Shown here in pieces: positions 36,807 through 44,620 of a stretch of 64,000 bases of DNA; position 1 is the stretch's first letter, and each line of letters begins with the position of its first letter. Where the stretch lies: contig NZ_JAVXZY010000011.1 in assembly GCF_032337115.1 (NCBI RefSeq), forward strand, positions 124,001-188,000, given 5' to 3'. The notes below the pieces were generated by a model, which saw only the letters and a program-made list of their open reading frames with translations, did not search any database and was not told where the DNA came from. The stretch is from Roseateles_C aquae (GTDB lineage Bacteria; Pseudomonadota; Gammaproteobacteria; Burkholderiales; Burkholderiaceae_C). Made by a program: the position numbers and the translations under genes.

Positions 36807-37571
36807 TCAGCGCAAGCGATAGGCGGGCTGTTCGCGCAGCACGCGGATTGCGGCCCACCAGGCCGCCGCGCGGGCCTGCTGTTCGGCCGAGGCCTGCTGG
36901 CGGATCACCGCATAGAAGTCCGCCGCCAGCAAGGGCTTGGGCTGGATCAGCAGGCCCTGCAGGGCGGCATCGCTGAGCAGGGTCTCGACCTCGTCTTGCA
37001 GCGCCACCGCCGCGTCGATGCGCCGCCCGGCCAGCTTGAGCAAGAGCTGGCGGGTGTTCAGCGCCGAGTCGTCGACGCGCAGCCCCATCGCCTGCAAGGG
37101 CTCGATGGCCGCCCGCATCGAGACCCGGGTGCCGATCAGCAGGCCGGCGGCGTCAGCGCCGCTGAGCGCCTGGCCGTCCCAGTGCAGCGGCGAATCGCTG
37201 CGCAGCACCCAGACGAGATTGATGCGCGCCACCTTCTGGCTGCCATCCAGCGCGCCGGCCTTCATCGGAAAGCGGTACTGGGCCAGATTGCCGGGCGTGG
37301 GCACGGCCATGAGGGTGTCGACCTCATCGGCCTCCAGCATGGCCCGGCAGCGCTTGATCGGAAAACGCAGGAACTGCACCGCCAGCCCCACCTGCTGCCC
37401 CGCCTCCACCAGCATCAGCTCGCCAATGCCCAGATGCTTGGGGTCGTTGTACTGGTAGGGCGGCAGCGCCACATCGCCGCCACAGACGCGCCAGGGCCGC
37501 GGGGTCTCCTGCGCCAGCAGCGCGCCATGAGCCAGCAGCGGGAGCAGGAACAGCCGTCGAAACAAGCGCAT
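36807..37571 (-). CDS. Periplasmic solute-binding protein (family 3-like), solitary
   Basis: A 254-residue exported protein. The signal peptide (FRRLFLLPLLAHGALLAQ) precedes a two-lobed SBP-like fold (LPPYQYNDPKHLGIGELMLV, then LLKLAGRRIDAAVALQDEV). No transporter genes flank it. Solitary SBP-like proteins in these bacteria often serve as sensors or remain unassigned. ATG 37571 is preferred because the signal peptide begins there; an in-frame ATG four codons upstream is possible. A terminator for the next gene upstream (cytochrome c) lies in the gap before it. Confidence 0.82.
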   Translation of the reverse strand: MRLFRRLFLLPLLAHGALLAQETPRPWRVCGGDVALPPYQYNDPKHLGIGELMLVEAGQQVGLAVQFLRFPIKRCRAMLEADEVDTLMAVPTPGNLAQYRFPMKAGALDGSQKVARINLVWVLRSDSPLHWDGQALSGADAAGLLIGTRVSMRAAIEPLQAMGLRVDDSALNTRQLLLKLAGRRIDAAVALQDEVETLLSDAALQGLLIQPKPLLAADFYAVIRQQASAEQQARAAAWWAAIRVLREQPAYRLR

Positions 37572-37632
37572 GTCGGACCCCATGCGCGGCAGCATAGCGC
37601 CTGCGCCAGGGGCTGGCGACAGGCAAAGAAAA

Positions 37633-37658
37633 AGCCGCCGGTCTTGCAACCGGCGGCT
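37633..37658 (-). terminator. Rho-independent terminator after cytochrome c gene
   Basis: AGCCGCCGGT (37633-37642) pairs with ACCGGCGGCT (37649-37658). On the minus strand the stem is followed by TTTTTC. It ends the transcript of the cytochrome c gene whose stop is at 37691. Confidence 0.85.
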
Positions 37659-37690
37659 CTTCAGGCGGGGAAAAACTCGTGGGCCTGGCG

Positions 37691-38239
37691 TCAGTTCGAT
37701 GCGGCCGAGGCTGCGGCAGCAGGCGCCTTGGGTTCGTCAAACTTGGCGCCGCCCTCGTTGGCCATATAGACCACGGCGCGAGCGATTTCGAAATCGCTGA
37801 AATCACCGCCACCTTGGGCGCCCATATTGCCCTTGCCCTTCAGCGCCGAGGTCCACAGCGCCTCAAAGCCGGTTTTCACGCGCGGGGCCCAGGCCGCCGC
37901 ATCGCCGAGCTTGGGCGCACCGGCGGCACCGGTGGCGTGGCAGGCCGCGCACTGGGCCTGGAAGACCTGTTCGCCTGTCTTCAGCGCACCAGGGTTGGAG
38001 GCGTCCTTGATCTCGATCGCGCCGACCGGCTGGATGCGAGCCGCGATGGCCTGTTCTTCCAGACCCACGCTGCCGGCGGCCGGCTTGGCATCGGTGGTGA
38101 CGTAGTTGGCCAGCATGATGATCACGATGACCGGCACCACGAAGGCGAAAAACACCGCCCAGATCAGCTGCTTGGGCGTCTTGATGGGGCCTTCATGGGC
38201 TTCTTCGTGGTCGTGCGCGTGATCTTGGTTTCCGCTCAT
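37691..38239 (-). CDS. Membrane-anchored c-type cytochrome (c5-like)
   Basis: A 182-residue protein. A His-rich cytoplasmic N-terminus (DHAHDHEEAHE) is followed by an uncleaved membrane anchor (LIWAVFFAFVVPVIVIIMLANY) and a periplasmic heme domain with CAACH; the probable axial Met is in GKGNMGAQGGGDF. An Ala-rich tail ends it. Such small cytochromes shuttle electrons to terminal oxidases. GAGGATTTC precedes the ATG at 38239. A consensus -10 box (TATAAT, minus strand, 38317-38322) lies about 80 bp upstream. Confidence 0.92.
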   Translation of the reverse strand: MSGNQDHAHDHEEAHEGPIKTPKQLIWAVFFAFVVPVIVIIMLANYVTTDAKPAAGSVGLEEQAIAARIQPVGAIEIKDASNPGALKTGEQVFQAQCAACHATGAAGAPKLGDAAAWAPRVKTGFEALWTSALKGKGNMGAQGGGDFSDFEIARAVVYMANEGGAKFDEPKAPAAAASAASN

Positions 38240-38316
38240 GAAATCCTCGTTGGCGTCGGCAAGGGGTTGCAAAGTGCTGCTCGCCAAAGCCTGGCGACAG
38301 CACGCAAAACCGCGGG

Positions 38317-38322
38317 ATTATA
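38317..38322 (-). promoter_or_regulatory. -10 box of the cytochrome c promoter
   Basis: The minus strand reads TATAAT, a perfect -10 hexamer, 78 bp before the cytochrome start. No convincing -35 hexamer is found at 17 bp, so activation or an upstream element may be needed. Confidence 0.45.
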
Positions 38323-38506
38323 TCGAGGCTGCAGCCGGCCCAGGCCTGGCGCGGTGGACAAAACGCCGTCACGCCCCAGCAATCAGCCCGCTTAGCGGCA
38401 TTCTTGCGACAGTCGTGCGCCAGAGCGGCCGCTGCCGGGCTGCCGCCAGACAAAACGCCCTCAGCCTGAGGCGTCGCAGAACCCGGCTACAATGGCCGGC
38501 TGCCAC

Positions 38507-38581
38507 GCGACCGTGGTGAAGTGGATATCATTGGGCCCTCCGAAGGCTTAGTCGCAAGTTCGATTCTTGCCGGTCGCACCA
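38507..38581 (+). tRNA. tRNA-Arg (anticodon CCG)
   Basis: A complete cloverleaf is readable. Acceptor GCGACCG (38507-38513) pairs with CGGTCGC (38571-38577); D-stem GTGA/TCAT; anticodon stem GGGCC (38533-38537)/GGCTT (38545-38549) with loop CTCCGAA, anticodon CCG at 38540-38542; T-stem GCAAG/CTTGC with loop TTCGATT. The encoded CCA end is at 38579-38581. It reads Arg codon CGG. A TACAAT -10 box is at 38488-38493. Its 3' side borders the accessory block that follows; tRNA 3' ends are common integration sites. Confidence 0.96.
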
Positions 38582-38731
38582 GTCCCAGCGCGGGAGCGCT
38601 CGGGGCCAGCTGATAAGTCAGGCGTTAGTTGGCGTTATTGACACACATGCCTTACAGCAAGCTCAGCCGCCATTAGGCTTAGCCAGGGGCTGACGAGCCG
38701 CATCTCCCTCTGGCAGCGGTTCTCTGCTCAG

Positions 38732-38751
38732 CTCATGATGACCATCATGAG
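38732..38751. repeat. Perfect 9-bp inverted repeat, 2-bp centre
   Basis: CTCATGATG and CATCATGAG around AC form a 20-bp near-palindrome, the shape of an operator for a dimeric regulator. It is not followed by a T-run, so it is not a terminator. It stands in otherwise gene-free sequence. Confidence 0.6.
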
Positions 38752-38779
38752 TCTGCCTGACGATTTCAGACCTGCAGCG

Positions 38780-39019
38780 TCATCGGTTGGCCACACCACC
38801 TTCGTCGGACTTTGCTCCGTCAGTCTCATACAGGGCCAGCGTGGCTAGGCGATCGCCAGCTGCTTTCTTGACCCGCTGCACACGCGACTTGAGTTGGAGC
38901 TCAACACGGTCTGCGAACTCGCCCGTGACCTCACCTGATCGGCCCAAGTGGCAACGGTTGTGACAGTTGGGCTGCGCAAGCCCTGCCACGGCCATCGCGC
39001 AACGCCTAGTCGCTGGCAC
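38780..39019 (-). CDS. Doubtful 79-aa ORF, possibly a remnant
   Basis: A GTG-initiated frame of 79 residues whose second half looks charged and helical (RVELQLKSRVQRVKKAAGDR). GAGG lies seven bases before the GTG. Codon choice is less biased than in neighbouring genes. No family is recognised. It may be the remains of a gene lost or truncated after transfer, or chance. Confidence 0.25.
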   Translation of the reverse strand: MPATRRCAMAVAGLAQPNCHNRCHLGRSGEVTGEFADRVELQLKSRVQRVKKAAGDRLATLALYETDGAKSDEGGVANR

Positions 39020-39056
39020 TGCCCAGCCTCGGGCGTCACGATGCTGTCAGTGCCTG

Positions 39057-40508
39057 TCAAAGCGCCAGGCGTGCCGCGAGGTCGGCCAGGGCGCCTTGCA
39101 GGGTCGGGTGATGGAAGCGATAGCCAGCGGCGAGTGCTGCAGCCGGGATGGCGTTTTGACCGTCCAGCAGGATCGTCGACATCTCACCCGCCAGGCGCCG
39201 CAGCAGCGAGGCGGGGGCGCTGAGCCACACGCATCGGCCGAAGGAGGTCGCGAGGGCCTGCGCGAACTCCAATTGGCGCGGCGTATCGGGCGCGACGGCG
39301 TTCACGGCGCCGCTGAGCGTAGTCTGTTCCAGCGCAAAGCGGATCAGGCCGACGGCGTCGTCACGGTGCAGCCAGGGCGCGGGCTGCTGGCCGGTGCCGA
39401 GCCGTGCGCCGACGCCCAGGCGAGCGGCCAAGGCCTGCATCGGATAGGCGCCACCGCCGAGCCCCAGCACGACGCCGAAGCGCAGCCGCACGACGCGCGC
39501 GCCCAGGGCTTCGGCACGGCGGGCCTCATGCTCAATCGCGGCGCACAGGTCCGACTGAAACTCTCCCGGCTTCGGCGGACTCGCCTCGGTGCACGGGGCA
39601 CCGTCGTTCACGGCGCCATAAAAGCCCACCGCCGAAGCGCTGACAAGCACGCGCGGGCGCTGCTCCAGCCGGCGCATCAAGCCGACCAGACGCTGCGTGA
39701 CATCCACGCGGCTGTTCAGCAGGACCTGGCGGCGGGCCCGCGTCCAGGGCATGCCGAGCACACGGGCCCCGGCGAGGTTCACGATGGCGTCGATGCGGGT
39801 TTCCGACGGGATGGCATCCAGGTCGTCCACCACCCACACACCGGGACCGAACTGCGCACGAGCCTGGCGCAGATCACGTGACAGCGCGATGACGCGGCGG
39901 CCCTCACGGCTCAGCTCTGCCACCAGGGCCTGGCCCACGAAGCCGGTCGCGCCCGCGACGAGAACGGCAGGCTGGCGCCGCATCGCCGCCGGCTGCGCAG
40001 CTGCCGGTGCCGGCACGCGCCCCAGGCGGTGCCAGGCGACCAAATTGCGTAGGCTCCAGGCCAGCACGCCGACGCCGTACAGCGTGAGCAGGGGCGCCCA
40101 GGCACCATGGTTGACCGGCATCAGGCCACTCGGCGCTTGGACCCAGCCCCACAGCAAGGGCGCCATCAGCGCCAGGAAGAGCCCGTAGCTGATGGTCAGC
40201 ACGGTGTGTAGCACGCGCTCAAAGGGCGGCAGGGTGCGGCTTCGGTCTTCCTCGAGGAAGTCGGCTAGCGTGATGAGCACCTCGACGGCGAGCAGTCCGG
40301 CCAGCAAAACAGCAAACGCGCCTTGCCATTGCCACCACGCCAGGCCGATGAAGATGACGCCGTAGATGGCCTCGCGCAGCGTGTGTAGGCCGAGCTCGCG
40401 CCGCGCCGAGGTGCGCTGCGGCAGCTGGGCCTGCAGCTCGTGATGCCAGAGGTTGTCGAAGGCGCCCAGAACGGCCTGGCCGCTCAACAGGATGAAAAGA
40501 GTGTTCAT
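39057..40508 (-). CDS. Membrane domain fused to TIGR01777-type NAD(P)-binding epimerase
   Basis: A 483-residue fusion. The N-terminal 165 residues contain about four or five membrane helices (YGVIFIGLAWWQWQGAFAVL, AVLLAGLLAVEVLITLADFL) with polar conserved-looking stretches DNLWHHEL and EEDRSRTLPPFERVLH. The C-terminal 300 residues are a TIGR01777/YfcH-like Rossmann domain: AGATGFVGQAL, NLAGARVLGMPW, SASAVGFYG. Free-standing TIGR01777 proteins have no known reaction. GGAG lies upstream of ATG 40508. The upstream gene is DUF4166, 38 bp away, so the two form one unit. The fusion suggests the epimerase acts at the membrane, perhaps on a lipid; that is inference. Confidence 0.88.
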   Translation of the reverse strand: MNTLFILLSGQAVLGAFDNLWHHELQAQLPQRTSARRELGLHTLREAIYGVIFIGLAWWQWQGAFAVLLAGLLAVEVLITLADFLEEDRSRTLPPFERVLHTVLTISYGLFLALMAPLLWGWVQAPSGLMPVNHGAWAPLLTLYGVGVLAWSLRNLVAWHRLGRVPAPAAAQPAAMRRQPAVLVAGATGFVGQALVAELSREGRRVIALSRDLRQARAQFGPGVWVVDDLDAIPSETRIDAIVNLAGARVLGMPWTRARRQVLLNSRVDVTQRLVGLMRRLEQRPRVLVSASAVGFYGAVNDGAPCTEASPPKPGEFQSDLCAAIEHEARRAEALGARVVRLRFGVVLGLGGGAYPMQALAARLGVGARLGTGQQPAPWLHRDDAVGLIRFALEQTTLSGAVNAVAPDTPRQLEFAQALATSFGRCVWLSAPASLLRRLAGEMSTILLDGQNAIPAAALAAGYRFHHPTLQGALADLAARLAL

Positions 40509-40546
40509 GGGGAAGGGTCTCCGGGGTGGGGGGTGGGGCACGTGCT

Positions 40547-41149
40547 TCAGTGCGTGTCCTGGGGCGTGGGGTCGAGGAACACGCCGGTCTGGTGGAAGGT
40601 CTCGCCCCAAAGCGGGTGGGTCATAGACAGGGTGAAGCGGAACAGGCCATGGCCGAGGTCGCGGTGCTCGACGCGGCAGGTGCCCGGGCTGAGCAGGCGG
40701 GGGATCGCCACGCGCCAGCCCCCCAGAACCAGGAAGTAGGAGCTGCTCTCGAACACCAGGTCGCCTGCGTGTTCGAAGACATCCAGGGCCATGCCCAGGC
40801 CGCCGCTTGTGCGCTCCTGCAGGTGGCCGGCGGTGTCCAGTTCCTTGGTCGAGCAAACGCGGCCGACGCCGTTCTCGAAGCGACGTTCCCACTCGACGCC
40901 GGCGCCGACCGGCCGCACGTGGACAGTCGTCAGCACGCCGCGAACGTTGGCCGTGACCAGCGGGCTATTGAAGGGCTTGACCAGCCACGCCAGCACGCGT
41001 CCCAACTGCGAGCAGCGCATATCCATCGAGCCGCGGTAGGTGATGGCACGATGCCCGGTGGCGAAGCGGCGTTTGACGGCGGGCGGCAGGCGCTGCCAGG
41101 CGGCGGGCCCGACGAGGGCGGAGATGTCCAGGGGCTGAGCAGTGTTCAT
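40547..41149 (-). CDS. DUF4166 domain protein
   Basis: A 200-residue soluble protein with features I recall for DUF4166: WQRLPPAVKRRFATG at the start, a repeated beta pattern (VEWERRFENGVG, FESSSYFLVLGGWRVAIPRLL) and the end FRFTLSMTHPLWGETFHQTGVF. DUF4166 is often joined to or beside SDR-like enzymes of the TIGR01777 type. The function is unknown; a lipid- or ligand-binding barrel is only a guess. The ATG at 41149 is almost at the predicted transcription start of a sigma54-like site, which would make the mRNA nearly leaderless. Confidence 0.8.
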   Translation of the reverse strand: MNTAQPLDISALVGPAAWQRLPPAVKRRFATGHRAITYRGSMDMRCSQLGRVLAWLVKPFNSPLVTANVRGVLTTVHVRPVGAGVEWERRFENGVGRVCSTKELDTAGHLQERTSGGLGMALDVFEHAGDLVFESSSYFLVLGGWRVAIPRLLSPGTCRVEHRDLGHGLFRFTLSMTHPLWGETFHQTGVFLDPTPQDTH

Positions 41150-41161
41150 GCCCCGGTATTC

Positions 41162-41176
41162 GCGACAATCGTGCCA
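41162..41176 (-). promoter_or_regulatory. Sigma54-like promoter for DUF4166/TIGR01777 unit
   Basis: The minus strand reads TGGCACG-ATTG-TCGC: a full -24 element and the essential -12 GC at the right spacing, with one change from TTGC. It points at the DUF4166 gene. The divergent neighbour encodes a sigma54-activating regulator, which fits. The ATG follows only 12 bases after the GC, an unusually short distance. A chance match of this quality somewhere in 64 kb of GC-rich DNA is not unlikely, so confidence is moderate. Confidence 0.45.
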
Positions 41177-41239
41177 GGGCGTGTTTCGCGACTAAGTGCT
41201 TGATTTCATTGAACGCGACGCACTAAAGCGATTACTTCG

Positions 41240-41268
41240 GATACAGTCGCAGTCAGCCCTGTTGTCAA
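41240..41268 (-). promoter_or_regulatory. Possible sigma70-type promoter upstream of DUF4166
   Basis: On the minus strand TTGACA (complement of 41263-41268) is separated by 17 bp from TGTATC (complement of 41240-41245). The -35 is perfect and the -10 poor. It could give basal expression from about 41230, with a leader of about 80 bases, and is an alternative to the sigma54-like site. Confidence 0.3.
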
Positions 41269-41283
41269 CTTCGTTAACACCCC

Positions 41284-43068
41284 ATGCTGCTGATCCGATT
41301 CGCCCTGGGCTTCTCGTTGTTCGAGACCCTGGTGCTGGCCGGAGTGCTGCTCTGGTGGGCGGACCGGGTGGCCGGTGCACGGTTACTGGCCGCGTTCCTG
41401 GGAGGGTTTGCACTTTGGGTCGTGGGCAATGAACTGCCCAACTGGTGGGGCCCGGCCGCCGAGCCGGTGGCTCTGAAGCTGGTGTCGCTGGCCCCCTTCA
41501 TATCGACCTTCTTCTTCCACTTCTGCGTGGTCTTCTGCCGCGTGCCGCTGGGGCGGCTCGGTGTCGCGGCGGCCTATGCGCTGGGCGCGGTGGCGTCCCT
41601 GGCGGCGCTGCTTGGGCAGCCGGGCCATCTGGTGTGGAGCGACCACGTCGGCTGGATTTTCATTGCCGGCCAACTGGGCTGGCTGGCCAGCATCGCGTGG
41701 ATCATCCTTGGCGCGGGCGGTGTTGCCGTGCTGCTGCGGGGCCTAACTGTGGCCCGGCCGCCTGCGCGCCAGCAAATAGCGGCCGTCACCTGCTCCTGCA
41801 TCTGGGGGCTGCTGTGCCTGAGCGGCTACGGCCTGGTGCTGCTGGACCTGCCGCTATTCCCATTCCAACTGCTGTTGCTGCCGCTCTACCCGGTCATCCT
41901 GGTCTACGGCATCCTGCGCTGGGGGGTGTTCGTCGCCAATGCATGGGCTGGGCGCGCGCTGGTGTGGACCCTGCTGCTGACCATCGGCTTGGGCATCGTG
42001 GGCTTGATGCCGCTGCTGCTGCCCTTCGAATCGCGCTGGCTGAGCGGCCTGGCCGTGGCGGCGGGTTGCCTGGCCCTGAGCGGGCCGGTGCGCCGCTTCG
42101 TGCAGCGGCTGATCTACCCGGGCGGCTCCGCGTCGGTGGCGGACCTGCAGGCCTGGCGCGACGCGCTGTTGCCGGCGGAGTCGCTGGCAGAACTGGGTAC
42201 GCTTGCCGGCCAGTTACTCAGCCGGCGGCTGGGCACGCAGGTGGAGGTGGTGTTCGACGTCGCCACCGAGCCGACCCTGCCGCGCCTAAACTGCCGGCCC
42301 GGCCCATGGCGGGTGGAGCTGCAAGGCTGGGCGGCGGCGCCACCCGGCCAGCGGCATGTGGCCGAGCTGTTTGGCAGCCTAGTGCTGGAAGCGGCCATGC
42401 GGGTCGAACAGGCCCAGCAACTCGCGGCGCGAGAGCGCGAGCGGCAGCTGCAGGCGCGGCTCGCGGAGCTGGGCGCTCTGGCCGCGACCGTGGCCCACGA
42501 CATCCGCAACCCGCTCAACATCATCGCGATGGCAGTGGCCACAGCACCGAGCGATACCCGCCGAGAGGTGGCCGAGCAGGTCGACCGCATCGCCCACCTG
42601 ACGCGCGACCTGCTGGAGTATGCCAAGCCCTGGAAGCTGAATCCTGCCCCGGTCGACATCAGCGCCCTCGTGCGGTCCGTCGCGCGGCGCCAGCCGGAAG
42701 TGACGCTCGGCCCGGGCCTGCAGCAGCCGCTGACGGCCCCGTTGGATGCGCGCCGTGTCGAGCAGGCACTCACCAACTTGGTCGAGAACGCACGCACCGC
42801 TAGCAGCGGCGCGGTGTTCGTCGATGCCGACAGCGATGCCAGGGGCCTGCACCTGCATGTCTGTGACAACGGCCCCGGCGTGCCGGAGAGCCTACGTGAG
42901 CGGCTCTTCGAACCTTTCGCCTCCCGCAGCCCGGGCGGCACGGGCCTGGGCCTGGCCATCGTCGCGCGTGTGATGAGCGCGCACGGTGGCACGGCGGCAC
43001 TCACCGAGCGCGCCGGCTGGCGCACGTGTTTCACCCTGAGCTTCCCCCATGGACAACTCCACGCCTGA
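41284..43068 (+). CDS. Membrane sensor histidine kinase (NtrB/ZraS-like)
   Basis: A 594-residue kinase. Six to eight membrane helices fill residues 1-265, with no large periplasmic loop, so the signal is probably membrane-borne. A cytoplasmic linker (about 270-390) precedes the dimerisation helix with H405 in VAHDIRNPLNIIAMAV and an HATPase domain with N box (NLVENARTA), DNGPGVP and GGTGLGLAIV. This H-box form is typical of kinases paired with sigma54 activators. Its 3' end overlaps the response-regulator gene by 20 bp, so they are one unit. It is divergent from the DUF4166 gene. Confidence 0.93.
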   Translation: MLLIRFALGFSLFETLVLAGVLLWWADRVAGARLLAAFLGGFALWVVGNELPNWWGPAAEPVALKLVSLAPFISTFFFHFCVVFCRVPLGRLGVAAAYALGAVASLAALLGQPGHLVWSDHVGWIFIAGQLGWLASIAWIILGAGGVAVLLRGLTVARPPARQQIAAVTCSCIWGLLCLSGYGLVLLDLPLFPFQLLLLPLYPVILVYGILRWGVFVANAWAGRALVWTLLLTIGLGIVGLMPLLLPFESRWLSGLAVAAGCLALSGPVRRFVQRLIYPGGSASVADLQAWRDALLPAESLAELGTLAGQLLSRRLGTQVEVVFDVATEPTLPRLNCRPGPWRVELQGWAAAPPGQRHVAELFGSLVLEAAMRVEQAQQLAARERERQLQARLAELGALAATVAHDIRNPLNIIAMAVATAPSDTRREVAEQVDRIAHLTRDLLEYAKPWKLNPAPVDISALVRSVARRQPEVTLGPGLQQPLTAPLDARRVEQALTNLVENARTASSGAVFVDADSDARGLHLHVCDNGPGVPESLRERLFEPFASRSPGGTGLGLAIVARVMSAHGGTAALTERAGWRTCFTLSFPHGQLHA

Positions 43069-44416
43069 GACCGGCCGCGTGCTGCTCGTCGACGACGAAG
43101 CGGCCTTCCAGCGCCTGGGCGGCAACTTCCTGCGCAGCCTTGGCCATGAGGTGAACGTTGCCGGCGACGGCGACGCTGCCATGGCGGCCTTCGCCCAACA
43201 GCGTCCGGAACTCGTGCTGCTGGACCTGGCCATGCCGCCGCACATGGACCCCGAACACGGTCTCGAGCTGATCCCGCGCCTCGCGGGCGTGCCCGTCATC
43301 GTGCTGACGGGCCACGGCGAGCACGATCTCGCCCTGCGCGCGGTCGAACTTGGTGCCTGGGACTTCATAACCAAGCCGATTGACCCAGACCTGCTGCGCT
43401 TCGTGGTAGCCCGTGCACTGCGCAAGTCCCGGCTGGAAGCCGAGCTCGTGCGGCTGCGTTCGAGCCAGGGCAGCGACGAGCTCGGCCTCATCGGCCAGAC
43501 GCCGCCGATGCAGCAGCTGCGCGTGATGGTGCGACGCGTGGCGCCGACTCGCGTCAGTGTGCTGGTGCTGGGCCCCACCGGCACCGGCAAGGAGCTGGTG
43601 GCGCGCGCACTGCACGAAGGCAGCCCGCGGCGCGACGGACCGTTTGTCGTGGTGCACTGCGGTGCGCTGTCGGCCGAGCTGCTGGAGAGCGAACTCTTCG
43701 GTCACATGAAAGGCAGCTTCACGGGCGCCTACCGCGATCAACCCGGTCTCGTGGAAGCCGCGCACGGTGGCACGCTCTTTCTCGACGAGGTGGGCGAGAT
43801 GCCGCCGCCCATGCAGGTCAAGCTGCTGCGCTTTCTGCAGGAAGGCAGCTTCGTGCCCGTGGGCGGTCGCACGCAGCGGCAGGCGGATGCGCGCGTGCTG
43901 GCGGCCACCCACCGCGACCTCGAAGCGATGGTGCGCGACGGCAGCTTCCGCGAAGACCTCTACTACCGCCTGAAGGGCGTCGTGCTGCGCACCCCGGCCC
44001 TGGCGGAGCGCATGGCCGATGTGCCGCTGCTCGCCGCCCGCTTCCTGAAGGGTGTTGCGCCCCAAGCGCGCTTCTCGGCAGGCGCGCTAGCCTGGATCAC
44101 CTCACGCGAGTGGCCAGGCAATGTCCGCGAGCTCAAGGCCATCGTCGAATCGGCCGGGGCCCTGATGCTGCCCGATCAGCAGGAGGTGGATACCGAGCTC
44201 CTGCACCTGTCCGCGGGCGACAGTCTGGACCCCCGACGCAGCCCAGAACCCGCGCCTGGAACGGGCGTGCTTGATGCGGCGCTGAACGAACTGGAGCGCC
44301 GACTGATCCAGGACGCCATGATGGCTGCCGGCGGCAACCAATCCGAGGCCGCCCGCCAGCTGGGTGTGTCGCGCGTCGGCTTGATCAAGAAGCTGACCCG
44401 GCTGGGGCTACGTTAG
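43049..44416 (+). CDS. Sigma54-dependent response regulator (NtrC family)
   Basis: A 455-residue activator. The receiver domain (1-120) carries acidic VDDE, phosphoacceptor D59 in LVLLDLAMPP and K in ITKPID. The AAA+ domain (about 145-370) has Walker A GPTGTGKE, Walker B GGTLFLDEVGEM and the sigma54-contact loop GSFTGA in place of the usual GAFTGA. A C-terminal Fis-type helix-turn-helix (NQSEAARQLGVSRVGLIKKL) follows. It must act on a -24/-12 promoter; a candidate lies just upstream of the divergent DUF4166 gene. It is translated from inside the kinase gene end. Confidence 0.95.
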   Translation: MDNSTPETGRVLLVDDEAAFQRLGGNFLRSLGHEVNVAGDGDAAMAAFAQQRPELVLLDLAMPPHMDPEHGLELIPRLAGVPVIVLTGHGEHDLALRAVELGAWDFITKPIDPDLLRFVVARALRKSRLEAELVRLRSSQGSDELGLIGQTPPMQQLRVMVRRVAPTRVSVLVLGPTGTGKELVARALHEGSPRRDGPFVVVHCGALSAELLESELFGHMKGSFTGAYRDQPGLVEAAHGGTLFLDEVGEMPPPMQVKLLRFLQEGSFVPVGGRTQRQADARVLAATHRDLEAMVRDGSFREDLYYRLKGVVLRTPALAERMADVPLLAARFLKGVAPQARFSAGALAWITSREWPGNVRELKAIVESAGALMLPDQQEVDTELLHLSAGDSLDPRRSPEPAPGTGVLDAALNELERRLIQDAMMAAGGNQSEAARQLGVSRVGLIKKLTRLGLR

Positions 44417-44620
44417 CCGGAGGCTGGCCCTACGTGGCATGGCCCAGGGACGTTGGGGGACGACGTCGGGCGAGTTCGATCCCCGCTGGCGAGCGGCCCG
44501 CACTTCGACGCCAGCCGCCGTGGCGCGGTCGACGGCGGCGTTGCAGCGATGGACTAAACCGCTTGCGCGGTAGCCGCATCGGCCAGGCTCGTTGCCGCTC
44601 GAAGACGCATTCCTGCCACC

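Larger units (their letters stand above)
38582..39056. other. Gene-poor region 3' of tRNA-Arg with 9-bp inverted repeat
   Basis: About 475 bp without a convincing gene. It holds a short hairpin AGCGC/GCGCT just after the tRNA and a perfect inverted repeat CTCATGATG-AC-CATCATGAG (38732-38751). A doubtful small frame on the minus strand (38780-39019) is listed separately. No copy of the tRNA 3' end was found by eye further right, so integration is not proven. The position is what one expects for the border of an accessory segment. Confidence 0.55.

Noticed and set aside
36807..37571. Amino acid ABC transporter operon
   Set aside because: No permease or ATPase gene lies beside this or the other binding-protein genes at 32188 and 47590.
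38600..38645. GCGTTAGTTGGC near the tRNA as a possible integron attC site
   Set aside because: The core does not fit the GTTRRRY/RYYYAAC rule, no paired box was found and there is no integrase gene.
44470..44500. tRNA-like T-loop (AGTTCGAT) as a possible second attachment site of the tRNA-bordered block
   Set aside because: Only eight bases agree with the tRNA-Arg T-loop and no acceptor-stem copy follows, so it is not a duplicated attachment site.
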